A stretch of 64,000 nucleotides of DNA from positions 1-64,000 of the IMG/VR virus record IMGVR_UViG_3300030099_004448. One strand, 5' to 3'. How positions within the stretch are numbered: the stretch's first letter is position 1; the number at the start of each line of letters is the position of its first letter. The stretch is from a virus. The notes beneath the pieces are model-generated. The model saw only the letters and a list, made by a program, of their open reading frames with translations, had not been told where the DNA came from and made no database searches. Shown piece by piece: positions 1 to 6,301 of the stretch. Position numbers and translations under genes: made by a program.

Positions 1-334
1 TGTGCTGAGGTCTTGTGATCTTAGCGCGCACGCTATCATAAACTCGCAAAAAAGTCAAGCACTCCCACGAAAAAAAGTCACGAGTCTCGCACATAATTAC
101 TCCGAGAATCTCCGAGAGTTGCCATAGCGTACTCATACAATGTACAATGACTCTGTGGAGTTTCAATCAGTCCCCTTAAGTTGCTCAAATGCCTCAGAGT
201 CCTTATCTGCTTACCATGGATGAGTTCTAAAGTCAATAGCTCCGAACCAGTTTAATAACCTGCACAAGGTATCTGGAAAGACCCTCAGAATCGTGTATCT
301 TATAAGAGTCAAAGGAACACCACTTCTCGACCTC
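1..334. other. Leader region without a supported gene
   Basis: No convincing coding frame is visible on either strand in this stretch. It holds a GC-rich patch near 23-33, two tandem copies of CTCCGAGA at 100-107 and 110-117, and a possible sigma70-type promoter at 119-148. The CTCCGA motif recurs after both of the next two genes. The stretch reads as regulatory DNA leading into the small genes that follow. The window edge may cut off the end of an upstream feature. Confidence 0.5.
119..148 (+). promoter_or_regulatory. Possible sigma70-type early promoter
   Basis: TTGCCA (119-124) and TACAAT (143-148) are separated by 18 bases. Each matches five of six bases of the bacterial -35 and -10 consensus. 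It points toward the small gene at 335. Host RNA polymerase would use such a site early in infection. This is seen by eye only, and AT-rich DNA gives chance matches. Confidence 0.35.
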
Positions 335-667
335 ATGCGTAAGATCGAACAACAGATGAATTCCGCAATTCAGAACAATGAGAATTGGACATCTGGAAAC
401 ACTGCGGTTTACTTTAACGAGGAAGATCAGGTGTCTATTGTACGTCTTCACGGTAACAAGATTGCGGAGATTGGTGACACTTTCATTCGTCTTTTTGACG
501 GTGGTTATCAGTCAAACACCACTAAATCTCGTCTCAATGCAATCCTCTCAGAACACGGAGAATGTGGTGACAAAGTGTTTGCAAAGAACTTCAATTGGTT
601 CGTGCAAATGAACACTGTCCAGGGTCTCACTGTTGTACCTTTCTTCTCCTCAATGCGTCTCGGTTAA
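335..667 (+). CDS. Conserved cyanophage hypothetical protein, about 110 aa
   Basis: A small soluble protein without signal peptide or membrane segment. It contains the pattern VRLHGNKIAEIGD, then FDGGY and TTKSRLNA. I recognise this layout (LHG-x-IA, then DGG-x-x-x-x-TTKSRLNA) from small uncharacterised proteins common in T4-like cyanophages. The ATG at 335 is preferred because the product then begins MRKIEQQM, like those relatives. A GTG at 293 in the same frame would add 14 residues. No clear ribosome binding site decides between the two. The function is unknown. It lies downstream of a possible early promoter, together with other small genes of the kind that often act early in infection. 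Confidence 0.65.
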   Translation: MRKIEQQMNSAIQNNENWTSGNTAVYFNEEDQVSIVRLHGNKIAEIGDTFIRLFDGGYQSNTTKSRLNAILSEHGECGDKVFAKNFNWFVQMNTVQGLTVVPFFSSMRLG

Positions 668-703
668 TTCTCACAAACTCTCCGAACACTTCTCTACTTT
701 CTC

Positions 704-928
704 ATGACCATTTCTGAACTCGGATCTGCTACTAAACTCGACCTCTTGGTTGCAGACACTCAAGGACAAATTAAGTACACTGTGCTTAAACCTTCCAAGA
801 GAGGTGTGAAAGCACTGAGTGGAAAACGTGCGTGGTCCAATGCAGCTCCTAAGGGTTCATTTATGCACGGTTCAGTTGCAGGAACTCCTGGGGTCACTAA
901 TAACAACAAATGCAACCAAGTTATGTGA
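704..928 (+). CDS. Small hypothetical protein, 74 aa
   Basis: Starts at an ATG 36 bases after the previous stop. The product is basic, with several Lys and Arg residues in the middle (KPSKRGVKALSGKRAW), and has no membrane segment. I do not recognise the family. The same direction and similar spacing as the preceding gene suggest co-transcription. The gap before it carries a CTCTCCGA motif that is repeated just after its stop as part of a hairpin. Confidence is moderate because there is no family support. Confidence 0.5.
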   Translation: MTISELGSATKLDLLVADTQGQIKYTVLKPSKRGVKALSGKRAWSNAAPKGSFMHGSVAGTPGVTNNNKCNQVM

Positions 929-942
929 GAAGTTGACAGAAA

Positions 943-973
943 CTCTCCGAGGGTTTATGATACTCTCGGGGAG
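943..973 (+). terminator. 12-bp hairpin after the small hypothetical gene
   Basis: CTCTCCGAGGGT (943-954) can pair with ACTCTCGGGGAG (962-973) over 12 positions, including two G-T pairs, around a 7-base loop. It lies 15 bases after the stop at 928. No run of T follows, so it may be a processing or stability element rather than a classical intrinsic terminator. Confidence 0.5.
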
Positions 974-1006
974 CACAGTTTGAGCAGTTAATTCGCGTTC
1001 TTATGT

Positions 1007-1027
1007 GTTAGCGCGCGGGCGCGTAAC
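1007..1027 (+). other. GC-rich inverted repeat in a non-coding gap
   Basis: GTTA and CGCG (1007-1015, with one bulged G) can pair with CGCGTAAC (1020-1027) around CGGG. A second small palindrome, CGTTTT/AAAACG, follows at about 1031-1044. The stretch from 929 to 1191 has no supported gene and is much richer in GC at this spot than its surroundings. Its role is unknown; a terminator or a protein-binding site is possible. Confidence 0.4.
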
Positions 1028-1081
1028 CCCCGTTTTAAAAAACGCTAACTACCCTAACCTACAACGAACCCAAATCGCGAT

Positions 1082-1088
1082 CTAAATA
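1082..1088 (+). promoter_or_regulatory. CTAAATA motif, possible late-promoter variant
   Basis: CTAAATA lies in the gap upstream of the small gene pair at 1192 and 1328. The same heptamer occurs at three other gene-upstream positions in this window (35786, 51187, 55520). It resembles the NATAAATA late promoter with one change. Promoter activity is an inference. Confidence 0.3.
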
Positions 1089-1191
1089 TCACGAAGTAAA
1101 AAAAATTTTGCCCAGAAAAATTCCGAGTGCCAGGGTCCGCTCAAAAAATCTGTTGTCTATATAACATTTGAGGATGATTGAAGAGTCTACG

Positions 1192-1341
1192 ATGAAATTA
1201 GAACTCGACTTCTATGACAAGGAGGTCCTCGTCGATTGTATAGAATATCGTCTTCAGAACGACTTAGAGTTGATCACTAATGATTCACTCAGAGAAGAGA
1301 TTGAAGACTTACTTACAATTATCGAAGATGAACTTGTATAA
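1192..1341 (+). CDS. Small acidic hypothetical protein, 49 aa
   Basis: ATG at 1192 to TAA at 1339-1341. The product begins MKLELDFYDKEVLVDCIEYR and is rich in Glu, Asp, Leu and Ile, with a predicted helical second half (SLREEIEDLLTIIEDELV). The gene is supported by its 14-base overlap with the following gene, which is typical of translationally coupled phage genes, and by its coding-like composition. It is not a family I can name. The acidic helical character could suit a small regulator or inhibitor, but nothing visible proves that. Confidence 0.55.
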   Translation: MKLELDFYDKEVLVDCIEYRLQNDLELITNDSLREEIEDLLTIIEDELV

Positions 1342-1498
1342 AATCTTAGTTGACGGTCACGTAGTTGCTGAGAATGTAACGAAGTGTGATTTACAACATA
1401 AGATCGAGATGGTCAGAGCGGCGTGCAATCTTGAATACGATCTAAGATTTTCCAAGGTTACTCACGAACTGATAAATAACCCAGAAACCATTGCATGA
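1328..1498 (+). CDS. Small hypothetical protein, 56 aa
   Basis: ATG at 1328 lies inside the end of the previous gene in another frame. The frame is open further upstream to 1280, but that part overlaps the upstream gene and reads as non-coding. The product begins MNLYKILVDGHVVAENVTK and has a short beta-strand-like start followed by a helix (DLQHKIEMVRAAC). Similar tiny proteins occur in cyanophages, and I know no function. It forms a coupled pair with the gene before it, and its end overlaps a possible promoter for the glycosyltransferase. Confidence 0.55.
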   Translation: MNLYKILVDGHVVAENVTKCDLQHKIEMVRAACNLEYDLRFSKVTHELINNPETIA

Positions 1499-1519
1499 AT
1501 TGATTTGTGGTGGTAGAAT
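1491..1519 (+). promoter_or_regulatory. Possible extended -10 promoter for the glycosyltransferase gene
   Basis: TGGTAGAAT (1511-1519) fits an extended -10 element (TGn followed by five of six bases of TATAAT). TTGCAT (1491-1496) sits 17 bases upstream of the -10 hexamer as a weak -35. The start codon of the next gene is 24 bases downstream. No clear ribosome binding site precedes that ATG. This is a pattern match only. Confidence 0.4.
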
Positions 1520-1542
1520 AACAACATTGCAATTCTAAATTA

Positions 1543-2295
1543 ATGTCTAAAGGATTTACAATTAAAGCGAAAGCTCCTGCTGTCAAGAAAAAAGAAGATG
1601 AGTTTGATCTTCAAGCAGCCAAGGAGATGATCAAAGGTAAGAATATTGTATTCTGTCTACCTGGAAGAGGAGTTTCTTACATCTATTTGAAGAACTTCGT
1701 ATCACTGTGTTTTGATATTGTACAGAACGGTGGTAGCATTCAAATTTCTCAGGACTATTCGTCCATGGTTAACTTTGCACGTTGTAAGGTATTAGGTGCG
1801 AATGTTCTCCGTGGCCCGAAGCAGATTCCTTGGGATGGTAAACTGAAATATGATTATCAACTTTGGATTGACTCTGATATCGTTTTTAATACTGAGTCTT
1901 TCTATCGTCTAATTGCAATGGACAAAGATATTGCAGCAGGTTGGTATATGACTGAAGATGGGAACACTACTTCCGTTGCTCACTGGCTTGAAGAAGATGA
2001 CTTCAAGAACAACGGTGGTGTGATGAACCATGAAACTGGTGAGACCATGAGCAAACGTCGCAAACCCTTTACAGTTGACTACACTGGTTTTGGATGGGTT
2101 CTGATTAAGAACGGCGTCTTTGAGAACTTGGAGTATCCTTGGTTTGCTCCGAAGATGCAGGTGTTTGACTCTGGTGAAGTTCAAGACATGTGCGGCGAGG
2201 ACGTATCTTTCTGTCTTGATGCGAAGGAAGCGGGTTATGAGATCTGGTGTGATCCGAAGATCCGTGTGGGTCATGAGAAGACTCGTATTCTTTGA
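1543..2295 (+). CDS. GT-A-type glycosyltransferase, 250 aa
   Basis: Likely transfers a sugar from a nucleotide sugar. Residues 108-114 (WIDSDIV) match the metal-binding DxD motif of GT-A enzymes. Residues 182-188 (GFGWVLI) and GEDVSF (218-223) correspond to the acceptor-side and late acidic motifs, and a conserved-looking His is at 244. The first 22 residues are Lys-rich and probably disordered. There is no signal peptide or membrane segment, so it would act in the cytoplasm. Related proteins are common in T4-like cyanophages, usually without a known substrate. Its place just before the baseplate block suggests modification of a virion protein or host surface glycan, but DNA-base glycosylation cannot be excluded. 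The general class is fairly sure; the substrate is unknown. Confidence 0.75.
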   Translation: MSKGFTIKAKAPAVKKKEDEFDLQAAKEMIKGKNIVFCLPGRGVSYIYLKNFVSLCFDIVQNGGSIQISQDYSSMVNFARCKVLGANVLRGPKQIPWDGKLKYDYQLWIDSDIVFNTESFYRLIAMDKDIAAGWYMTEDGNTTSVAHWLEEDDFKNNGGVMNHETGETMSKRRKPFTVDYTGFGWVLIKNGVFENLEYPWFAPKMQVFDSGEVQDMCGEDVSFCLDAKEAGYEIWCDPKIRVGHEKTRIL

Positions 2296-2302
2296 TAAAA
2301 AA

Positions 2303-2321
2303 TCGGCGCGTTTCGGCGCGT
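2303..2321 (+). repeat. Two direct copies of TCGGCGCGT
   Basis: TCGGCGCGT at 2303-2311 and again at 2313-2321, just after the glycosyltransferase stop. CGCG in each copy could pair weakly. An A-rich stretch follows. It resembles in base content the GC-rich patches near 23 and 1011, in otherwise AT-rich DNA. The function is unknown. Confidence 0.4.
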
Positions 2322-2367
2322 CAAAAACCGCAAAAAAATCGCAAACGTATTCTAAGGTATTTTAATT

Positions 2368-2517
2368 ATGGCAGTTAAGTCGAAAGTGGGTCTCTCTGGT
2401 GCAAACTTTATGCCTGGGAAGCCGAAGAAAACTCGTCAAGGAACTTCCGCGAACACGAAACTTTCAGCATCTTCGCGTAACGGTAAAAAGAAAGCATATC
2501 GTGGTCAAGGTCGTTGA
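2368..2517 (+). CDS. Small basic conserved cyanophage protein, 49 aa
   Basis: ATG at 2368, TGA at 2515-2517. The product begins MAVKSKVGLSGANFMPGKPK and ends KKKAYRGQGR. It is strongly basic, rich in Ser, Gly and Lys, and probably unstructured. I recognise the pattern (MAVK-x-KVGLSG, a central RQG-S-x-NTK, and a basic RGQG end) as a small protein conserved beside the baseplate genes of T4-like cyanophages. Its role is unknown; its charge would allow nucleic-acid binding. Its stop overlaps the start of the next gene by one base, so the two are probably translated together. Confidence 0.7.
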   Translation: MAVKSKVGLSGANFMPGKPKKTRQGTSANTKLSASSRNGKKKAYRGQGR

Positions 2518-3260
2518 TGCTTGATAAGAATGTTGCTAGAGCAGCACCTGGACCAATGGCAGACTTCATGTACCCTGGTCAAGTAATTGACGAAACGGGA
2601 CGTGAAGTCTTTGAGTCATTCACTGATAGAATTAAAGGCAAATACATTGCAGAAAAAGTTCTAGTAGAAAAACCAAGAACAAAGATTGCAATCTATGGTG
2701 ATAGTTTTGCAGCAGTTGGTGAAAATTCACAATCAAATAGAATGTTAGATTGTGAAGGTGGGTCTTGGATTTACTTCTTAGCAAATATTCTAGAAGTTGA
2801 GTGTCACTCTTACGCAGTATCATGTTCTGGTGAGGGTGACATTTCTCATTATGTTCATAACACCTTGGATAGAGATGAGTATGGTTATGTAATCATCTTT
2901 CATACTGATCCTACAAGACCATCTCGATATTGTGATGATGAACATTCTTTTAAGAACTGCAAAAGAATGATGGATGACTTGAAAGATTATAATGTCTTAC
3001 ACATATATTGGGATGAATGTCATCAGTTCTTTAATTATTCCGATGGTAAGAACAAAGAAACTTTTATCTCAACTTATCATCTTACGAATCCAAACAATCC
3101 ACCCGATTTTGTAAGTCCCTCTGATCCGTATGCAGAATATCCCCCAAATCCTTTAGATAATCGATATGGACTTCGTTGCAATGGATTCAATCATATGAGT
3201 GAAAGAGGAAACTTAAGACTTGCTATTGAGATTAGTAAAATTATCGATAAATACCTGTAA
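2517..3260 (+). CDS. SGNH/GDSL-type hydrolase-like protein, 247 aa
   Basis: Predicted ester or acyl hydrolase. A beta strand followed by GDS (KIAIYGDSFA, residues 56-65) matches block I with the nucleophile Ser63. GFNHMSERGN (223-232) matches the block V pattern in which His226 would be catalytic. The GDS-to-His distance suits the SGNH fold. Ser and His are plain to see; the Gly and Asn oxyanion positions are less certain (candidates near SGEGD at 104-108). There is no signal peptide. The ATG at 2517 is used; a TTG three bases earlier is in frame. It is coupled to the preceding basic-protein gene and sits next to the baseplate block. It could remove acyl groups from a host polysaccharide, or modify a virion glycan together with the nearby glycosyltransferase. 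Confidence 0.65.
   Translation: MLDKNVARAAPGPMADFMYPGQVIDETGREVFESFTDRIKGKYIAEKVLVEKPRTKIAIYGDSFAAVGENSQSNRMLDCEGGSWIYFLANILEVECHSYAVSCSGEGDISHYVHNTLDRDEYGYVIIFHTDPTRPSRYCDDEHSFKNCKRMMDDLKDYNVLHIYWDECHQFFNYSDGKNKETFISTYHLTNPNNPPDFVSPSDPYAEYPPNPLDNRYGLRCNGFNHMSERGNLRLAIEISKIIDKYL
3246..3253 (+). promoter_or_regulatory. T4-type late promoter GATAAATA
   Basis: A match to NATAAATA inside the end of the hydrolase gene, 27 bases before the next ATG. AAATAC (3249-3254) can pair with GTATTT (3262-3267) around a 7-base loop. The promoter therefore overlaps the first arm of a hairpin, as at several other late promoters here. Confidence 0.55.
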
Positions 3261-3279
3261 CGTATTTTAAAGGTGTATC

Positions 3280-3423
3280 ATGGGAGCAAAAGGACCAAAT
3301 CCAGGAGATAATCCACCTGCAACTCCAGAAGGAACTTTGGATGCAAAGTATGATGTTGCACAAAATGCAAAAGCACGTTCTCAAACCAAGAAAAATACTG
3401 CATCACCTTTAGCAGCAGGATGA
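3280..3423 (+). CDS. Small hypothetical protein, 47 aa
   Basis: ATG at 3280, TGA at 3421-3423. The product begins MGAKGPNPGDNPPATPEGTL and has a Lys/Arg-rich middle (NAKARSQTKKNT). It is rich in Pro, Gly and Ala and probably unstructured. AAAGG lies about 7 bases before the ATG as a ribosome binding site, and a late promoter lies just upstream, so it is probably a late gene. The next gene starts 5 bases after its stop. I do not recognise a function; similar short proteins occur beside gp25 in cyanophages. Confidence 0.6.
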   Translation: MGAKGPNPGDNPPATPEGTLDAKYDVAQNAKARSQTKKNTASPLAAG

Positions 3424-3427
3424 TCTA

Positions 3428-3952
3428 ATGACTGAACGTGAATCTTATGTCCATGAGTGGATTGAACAACTTTCTGTTCAACATAAAGAATTAGGTGGTT
3501 TTGCCATTTGCCCTTATGCATCTGGATCAGATACTCTAATTAAAGATATTGGTATTGATGATATTGTACCCGAACCTGGGTATGATGTCATCATTTTTAT
3601 TGTCGAAGATTTTTGGAAACCTGCAAAAGTCCGCAAATGGGTGAAAAGATATAACGAAGAGTATCCTCTTTATTGGTTTGTAGAAGATTTGTCATGCGAA
3701 AACACTTATATTAATGGAATCAAGACAAATAATTCAAAACTTAACATTATTTTGTGTCAATCAAAGAGAAAGATTGCACAAATGCGTAAAAAATTAGCAA
3801 AAACTGACTATTACAACTACTGGAATGAAGATTATTTGAATGAAGTTTTGGGTGATGACGTTAAATTGATTGAAAAAGTGAAGAATCCTTGTCCTTATCA
3901 AGCGAAAAAAGCGTTAATTGAGGAAGTATTGGATTACGAATCTTCCAAATAG
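3428..3952 (+). CDS. Conserved cyanophage hypothetical protein, 174 aa
   Basis: A soluble alpha/beta protein. Near the start is EWIEQLSVQHKELGGFAICPYA (about residues 10-31), followed by a beta strand with acidic residues (YDVIIFIVEDFW). The N-terminal pattern W-x-E-x-L-S-x-x-x-x-x-x-GG-x-x-ICPYA is one I recognise from uncharacterised proteins of cyanophages and some marine bacteria. The single Cys in ICPYA and others at NPCPYQ near the end could bind metal, but the spacing is not that of a known finger. It sits 5 bases after the previous gene and 36 bases before gp25, so it is probably co-expressed with the baseplate block. Function unknown. Confidence 0.65.
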   Translation: MTERESYVHEWIEQLSVQHKELGGFAICPYASGSDTLIKDIGIDDIVPEPGYDVIIFIVEDFWKPAKVRKWVKRYNEEYPLYWFVEDLSCENTYINGIKTNNSKLNIILCQSKRKIAQMRKKLAKTDYYNYWNEDYLNEVLGDDVKLIEKVKNPCPYQAKKALIEEVLDYESSK

Positions 3953-3988
3953 TCTTATACATATATTAAGACCTTTTGATAGCACTAA

Positions 3989-4429
3989 ATGGCCTTAGGA
4001 CTTAGGGACATAGACAACTCAGCCTTCAAGTATAGGAAAACATCTCGTCAATTTAAGGACATTAGTCTTTCATTTACGAGAAATCCTGTTACTGGTGACA
4101 TATTGCCTCTTAGAAATGAGGATGCTATCAAGAAATCTGTTATGAATCTAGTGAAAACTAGAATTGGTGAACGGTTTTTCAACAATTTGTTGGGTACTAG
4201 TCTCCAAGATACATTATTTGACCTTGGATCTCAAGCTCTTGCACTAAGTCTTGAATCAAGTATACAAACTTTACTTGAAAACTTTGAACCAAGAGTTGCA
4301 AAAATTGAAGTTGAGGTTAGATTTGAACCCGATGGTAATGATTTGTTTGTAAAAATTAATTATGATATCGTTGGATTACCAGTTCCAGCACAAGAAATAG
4401 AGTTTATCTTAGAACCCACTAGAATCTAA
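3989..4429 (+). CDS. 25: Baseplate wedge protein gp25
   Basis: A baseplate wedge subunit of the gp25 / P2 gpW family, part of the wedge core with gp6 that links the baseplate to the sheath. At 146 residues it is close to T4 gp25 (132). DISLSFTRNPVTGDI near residues 24-38 and the helix DAIKKSVMNLVKTRIGER are the hallmark stretch, followed by a beta-rich lysozyme-fold-like C-terminus without catalytic residues. The next gene begins in its stop codon (1-base overlap), as expected for the gp25-gp6 pair. The call is firm. Confidence 0.93.
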   Translation: MALGLRDIDNSAFKYRKTSRQFKDISLSFTRNPVTGDILPLRNEDAIKKSVMNLVKTRIGERFFNNLLGTSLQDTLFDLGSQALALSLESSIQTLLENFEPRVAKIEVEVRFEPDGNDLFVKINYDIVGLPVPAQEIEFILEPTRI

Positions 4430-6300
4430 TGTCCTTCAATCAGTTTACTAACTTAGATTTTAATGATCTAAGAACACAAATTAAAGATTATCTTAGATCC
4501 AGTAGCGATTTTAGTGATTTTGACTTTGAAGGATCTAATTTTTCGGTCTTAATTGACCTGTTAGCATATAATTCATACATCACTGCGTTCAATACGAACA
4601 TGACAGTGAATGAAGTGTTCCTTGATAGTGCAACATTGAGAGAAAATGTTGTTGCATTAGCTAGAAACATTGGTTATACACCCAGATCGGTTCGTGCAGC
4701 ACGTGCCAGAACCACTTTTAACATCATTTTGACCGATACAACTGATGTTAGAACGGTTACTCTTCAAGCCGGACAAGTTGCATTAGGTAATTTAATAAAC
4801 ACGAGTTATATTTACTCAATTCCTGAAGATTTTACGACTTTAGTTGATAGTCAGGGGGAAGCATCCTTTGATAACCTCGAAATTTATGAAGGAGTTTTTG
4901 TTACAAACACTTTTACAGTCGATTCTTCAATTCCAAATCAAAGATTTATCCTTCCAAACGCAAATATTGACACTACTACGGTTAGAGTCAAGGTAAAAAC
5001 AAATGTCACGGAACAATATGCTCTTTATGAAGACATTTTGAATGTTGATGGCAACTCAAGACTCTTTTTATTGGAAGAAGTTACTGATCAGAGGTATGAA
5101 GTTCGCTTTGGTGATGGAGTTTTAGGTAAAAAACCCTCTTCTGGGTCAATCGTTGAAGTTACTTACATTGTCAGTAATGGTAGGTCTGGAAATGGAGCTA
5201 AAAATTTCACTTTTTCTGGAATTTTAAAAGATAATAACGCAAATCCAATTACATCGGGTATTTCTCTACTGCAAACTATCAGTGAATCTCAAAATGGTGA
5301 TGATATTGAGAGTTTAGACTCTATTAAGTACCTGGCACCCCGTGTATACTCCTCACAGTTCCGTGCCGTGACCGCCAGTGACTATAAAGGACTCATTCCA
5401 TACATTTACACTAACGTTGATTCTGTGACCGCCTACGGGGGTGAGGAGTTAGATCCCCCAGAGTATGGAAAAGTGTTCATTTCTATCAAACCGAGAGGAG
5501 CAAATACTCTTTCTCAAATTACAAAGGAAGAAATTTCAAGATCTTTAAAGCAATACTCCATTGCAGGTATTAAACCCGAACTTATTGATCTTAAGTATTT
5601 GTTTGTTGAATTTGACACTACAATTTACTATAACAAGAACCAAACTTCAGATGTTTCTGAAATTAGAACAAAAGTACTTAATACTTTGACAAATTATTCA
5701 AAATCTAGCGATACAAATAATTTTGGCGGAAGAGTTAAGTATTCTAAGATTAATGCTTTGATTGATGCAACCGATACTGCGATTACATCAAATATTACGA
5801 AAGTAAAAATGCGTAGAGACATGTCTCCCGCATTCAATACTTTTGCAACGTATGAAGTTTGTTTTGGAAACAGAATTTATATCAAGAAAGATGGATATTC
5901 TATTAAATCTTCTGGATTTAAAATTTCTGGGGTAAATGACACTCTCTACATGGGTGACATTGCTGAAAGTGATAGTTCAGGAAGAGTATTTTTCTTCAAG
6001 TTGGTGAATAATATTCCATCAATTGTTAAAGTTAATGCAGGAACTATTGATTATATTAAAGGAGAAATCCTTTTGGACGTTGTAAATATAGAATCTACTG
6101 CGTTAAATAATAATGTTATCGAAGTTGAGGCAGTTCCAGACTCAAATGATATTATTGGACTGAAAGACCTATATCTTCAAATTGACGTTGGCAATTCTGT
6201 GGTAAATACAGTTGAGGATACTATTACCTCAGGCGAGAATACTGCTGCAACATTGTTTGTTCCTACATCTAGCTACCTAAACGGACAGTTCACAAGATAA
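4429..6300 (+). CDS. 6: Baseplate wedge protein gp6
   Basis: A baseplate J-family protein that forms the inner iris of the baseplate with gp7 and gp25. At 623 residues it compares with 660 in T4. The N-terminus has the typical helical start (FTNLDFNDLRTQIKDYLRSS), then LIDLLAYNSYITAFNTNM and LDSATLRENVVALARNIGYTPRS, which are gp6 hallmarks. A conserved central stretch (YLAPRVYSSQFRAVTASDY) follows. The DNA at about 5325-5470 encoding this stretch is visibly richer in GC than the rest of the gene. It overlaps gp25 by one base, and the gp7-like gene starts one base after its stop. The identity is firm. Confidence 0.92.
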   Translation: MSFNQFTNLDFNDLRTQIKDYLRSSSDFSDFDFEGSNFSVLIDLLAYNSYITAFNTNMTVNEVFLDSATLRENVVALARNIGYTPRSVRAARARTTFNIILTDTTDVRTVTLQAGQVALGNLINTSYIYSIPEDFTTLVDSQGEASFDNLEIYEGVFVTNTFTVDSSIPNQRFILPNANIDTTTVRVKVKTNVTEQYALYEDILNVDGNSRLFLLEEVTDQRYEVRFGDGVLGKKPSSGSIVEVTYIVSNGRSGNGAKNFTFSGILKDNNANPITSGISLLQTISESQNGDDIESLDSIKYLAPRVYSSQFRAVTASDYKGLIPYIYTNVDSVTAYGGEELDPPEYGKVFISIKPRGANTLSQITKEEISRSLKQYSIAGIKPELIDLKYLFVEFDTTIYYNKNQTSDVSEIRTKVLNTLTNYSKSSDTNNFGGRVKYSKINALIDATDTAITSNITKVKMRRDMSPAFNTFATYEVCFGNRIYIKKDGYSIKSSGFKISGVNDTLYMGDIAESDSSGRVFFFKLVNNIPSIVKVNAGTIDYIKGEILLDVVNIESTALNNNVIEVEAVPDSNDIIGLKDLYLQIDVGNSVVNTVEDTITSGENTAATLFVPTSSYLNGQFTR

Positions 6301-6301
6301 A

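Noticed and set aside
293-334. GTG start adding 14 residues to the first small gene
   Set aside because: No ribosome binding site supports it, and relatives recalled from other cyanophages begin near the ATG at 335. It remains possible.
1280-1327. Longer start for the 56-aa gene at 1328
   Set aside because: The added 16 residues overlap the 49-aa gene in another frame; the ATG at 1328 gives the usual short overlap and a cleaner product.
2120-2365. Plus-strand 81-codon frame at the end of the glycosyltransferase gene
   Set aside because: An Arg/Val-rich out-of-frame product overlapping a well-supported gene, and running through the GC-rich direct repeat.
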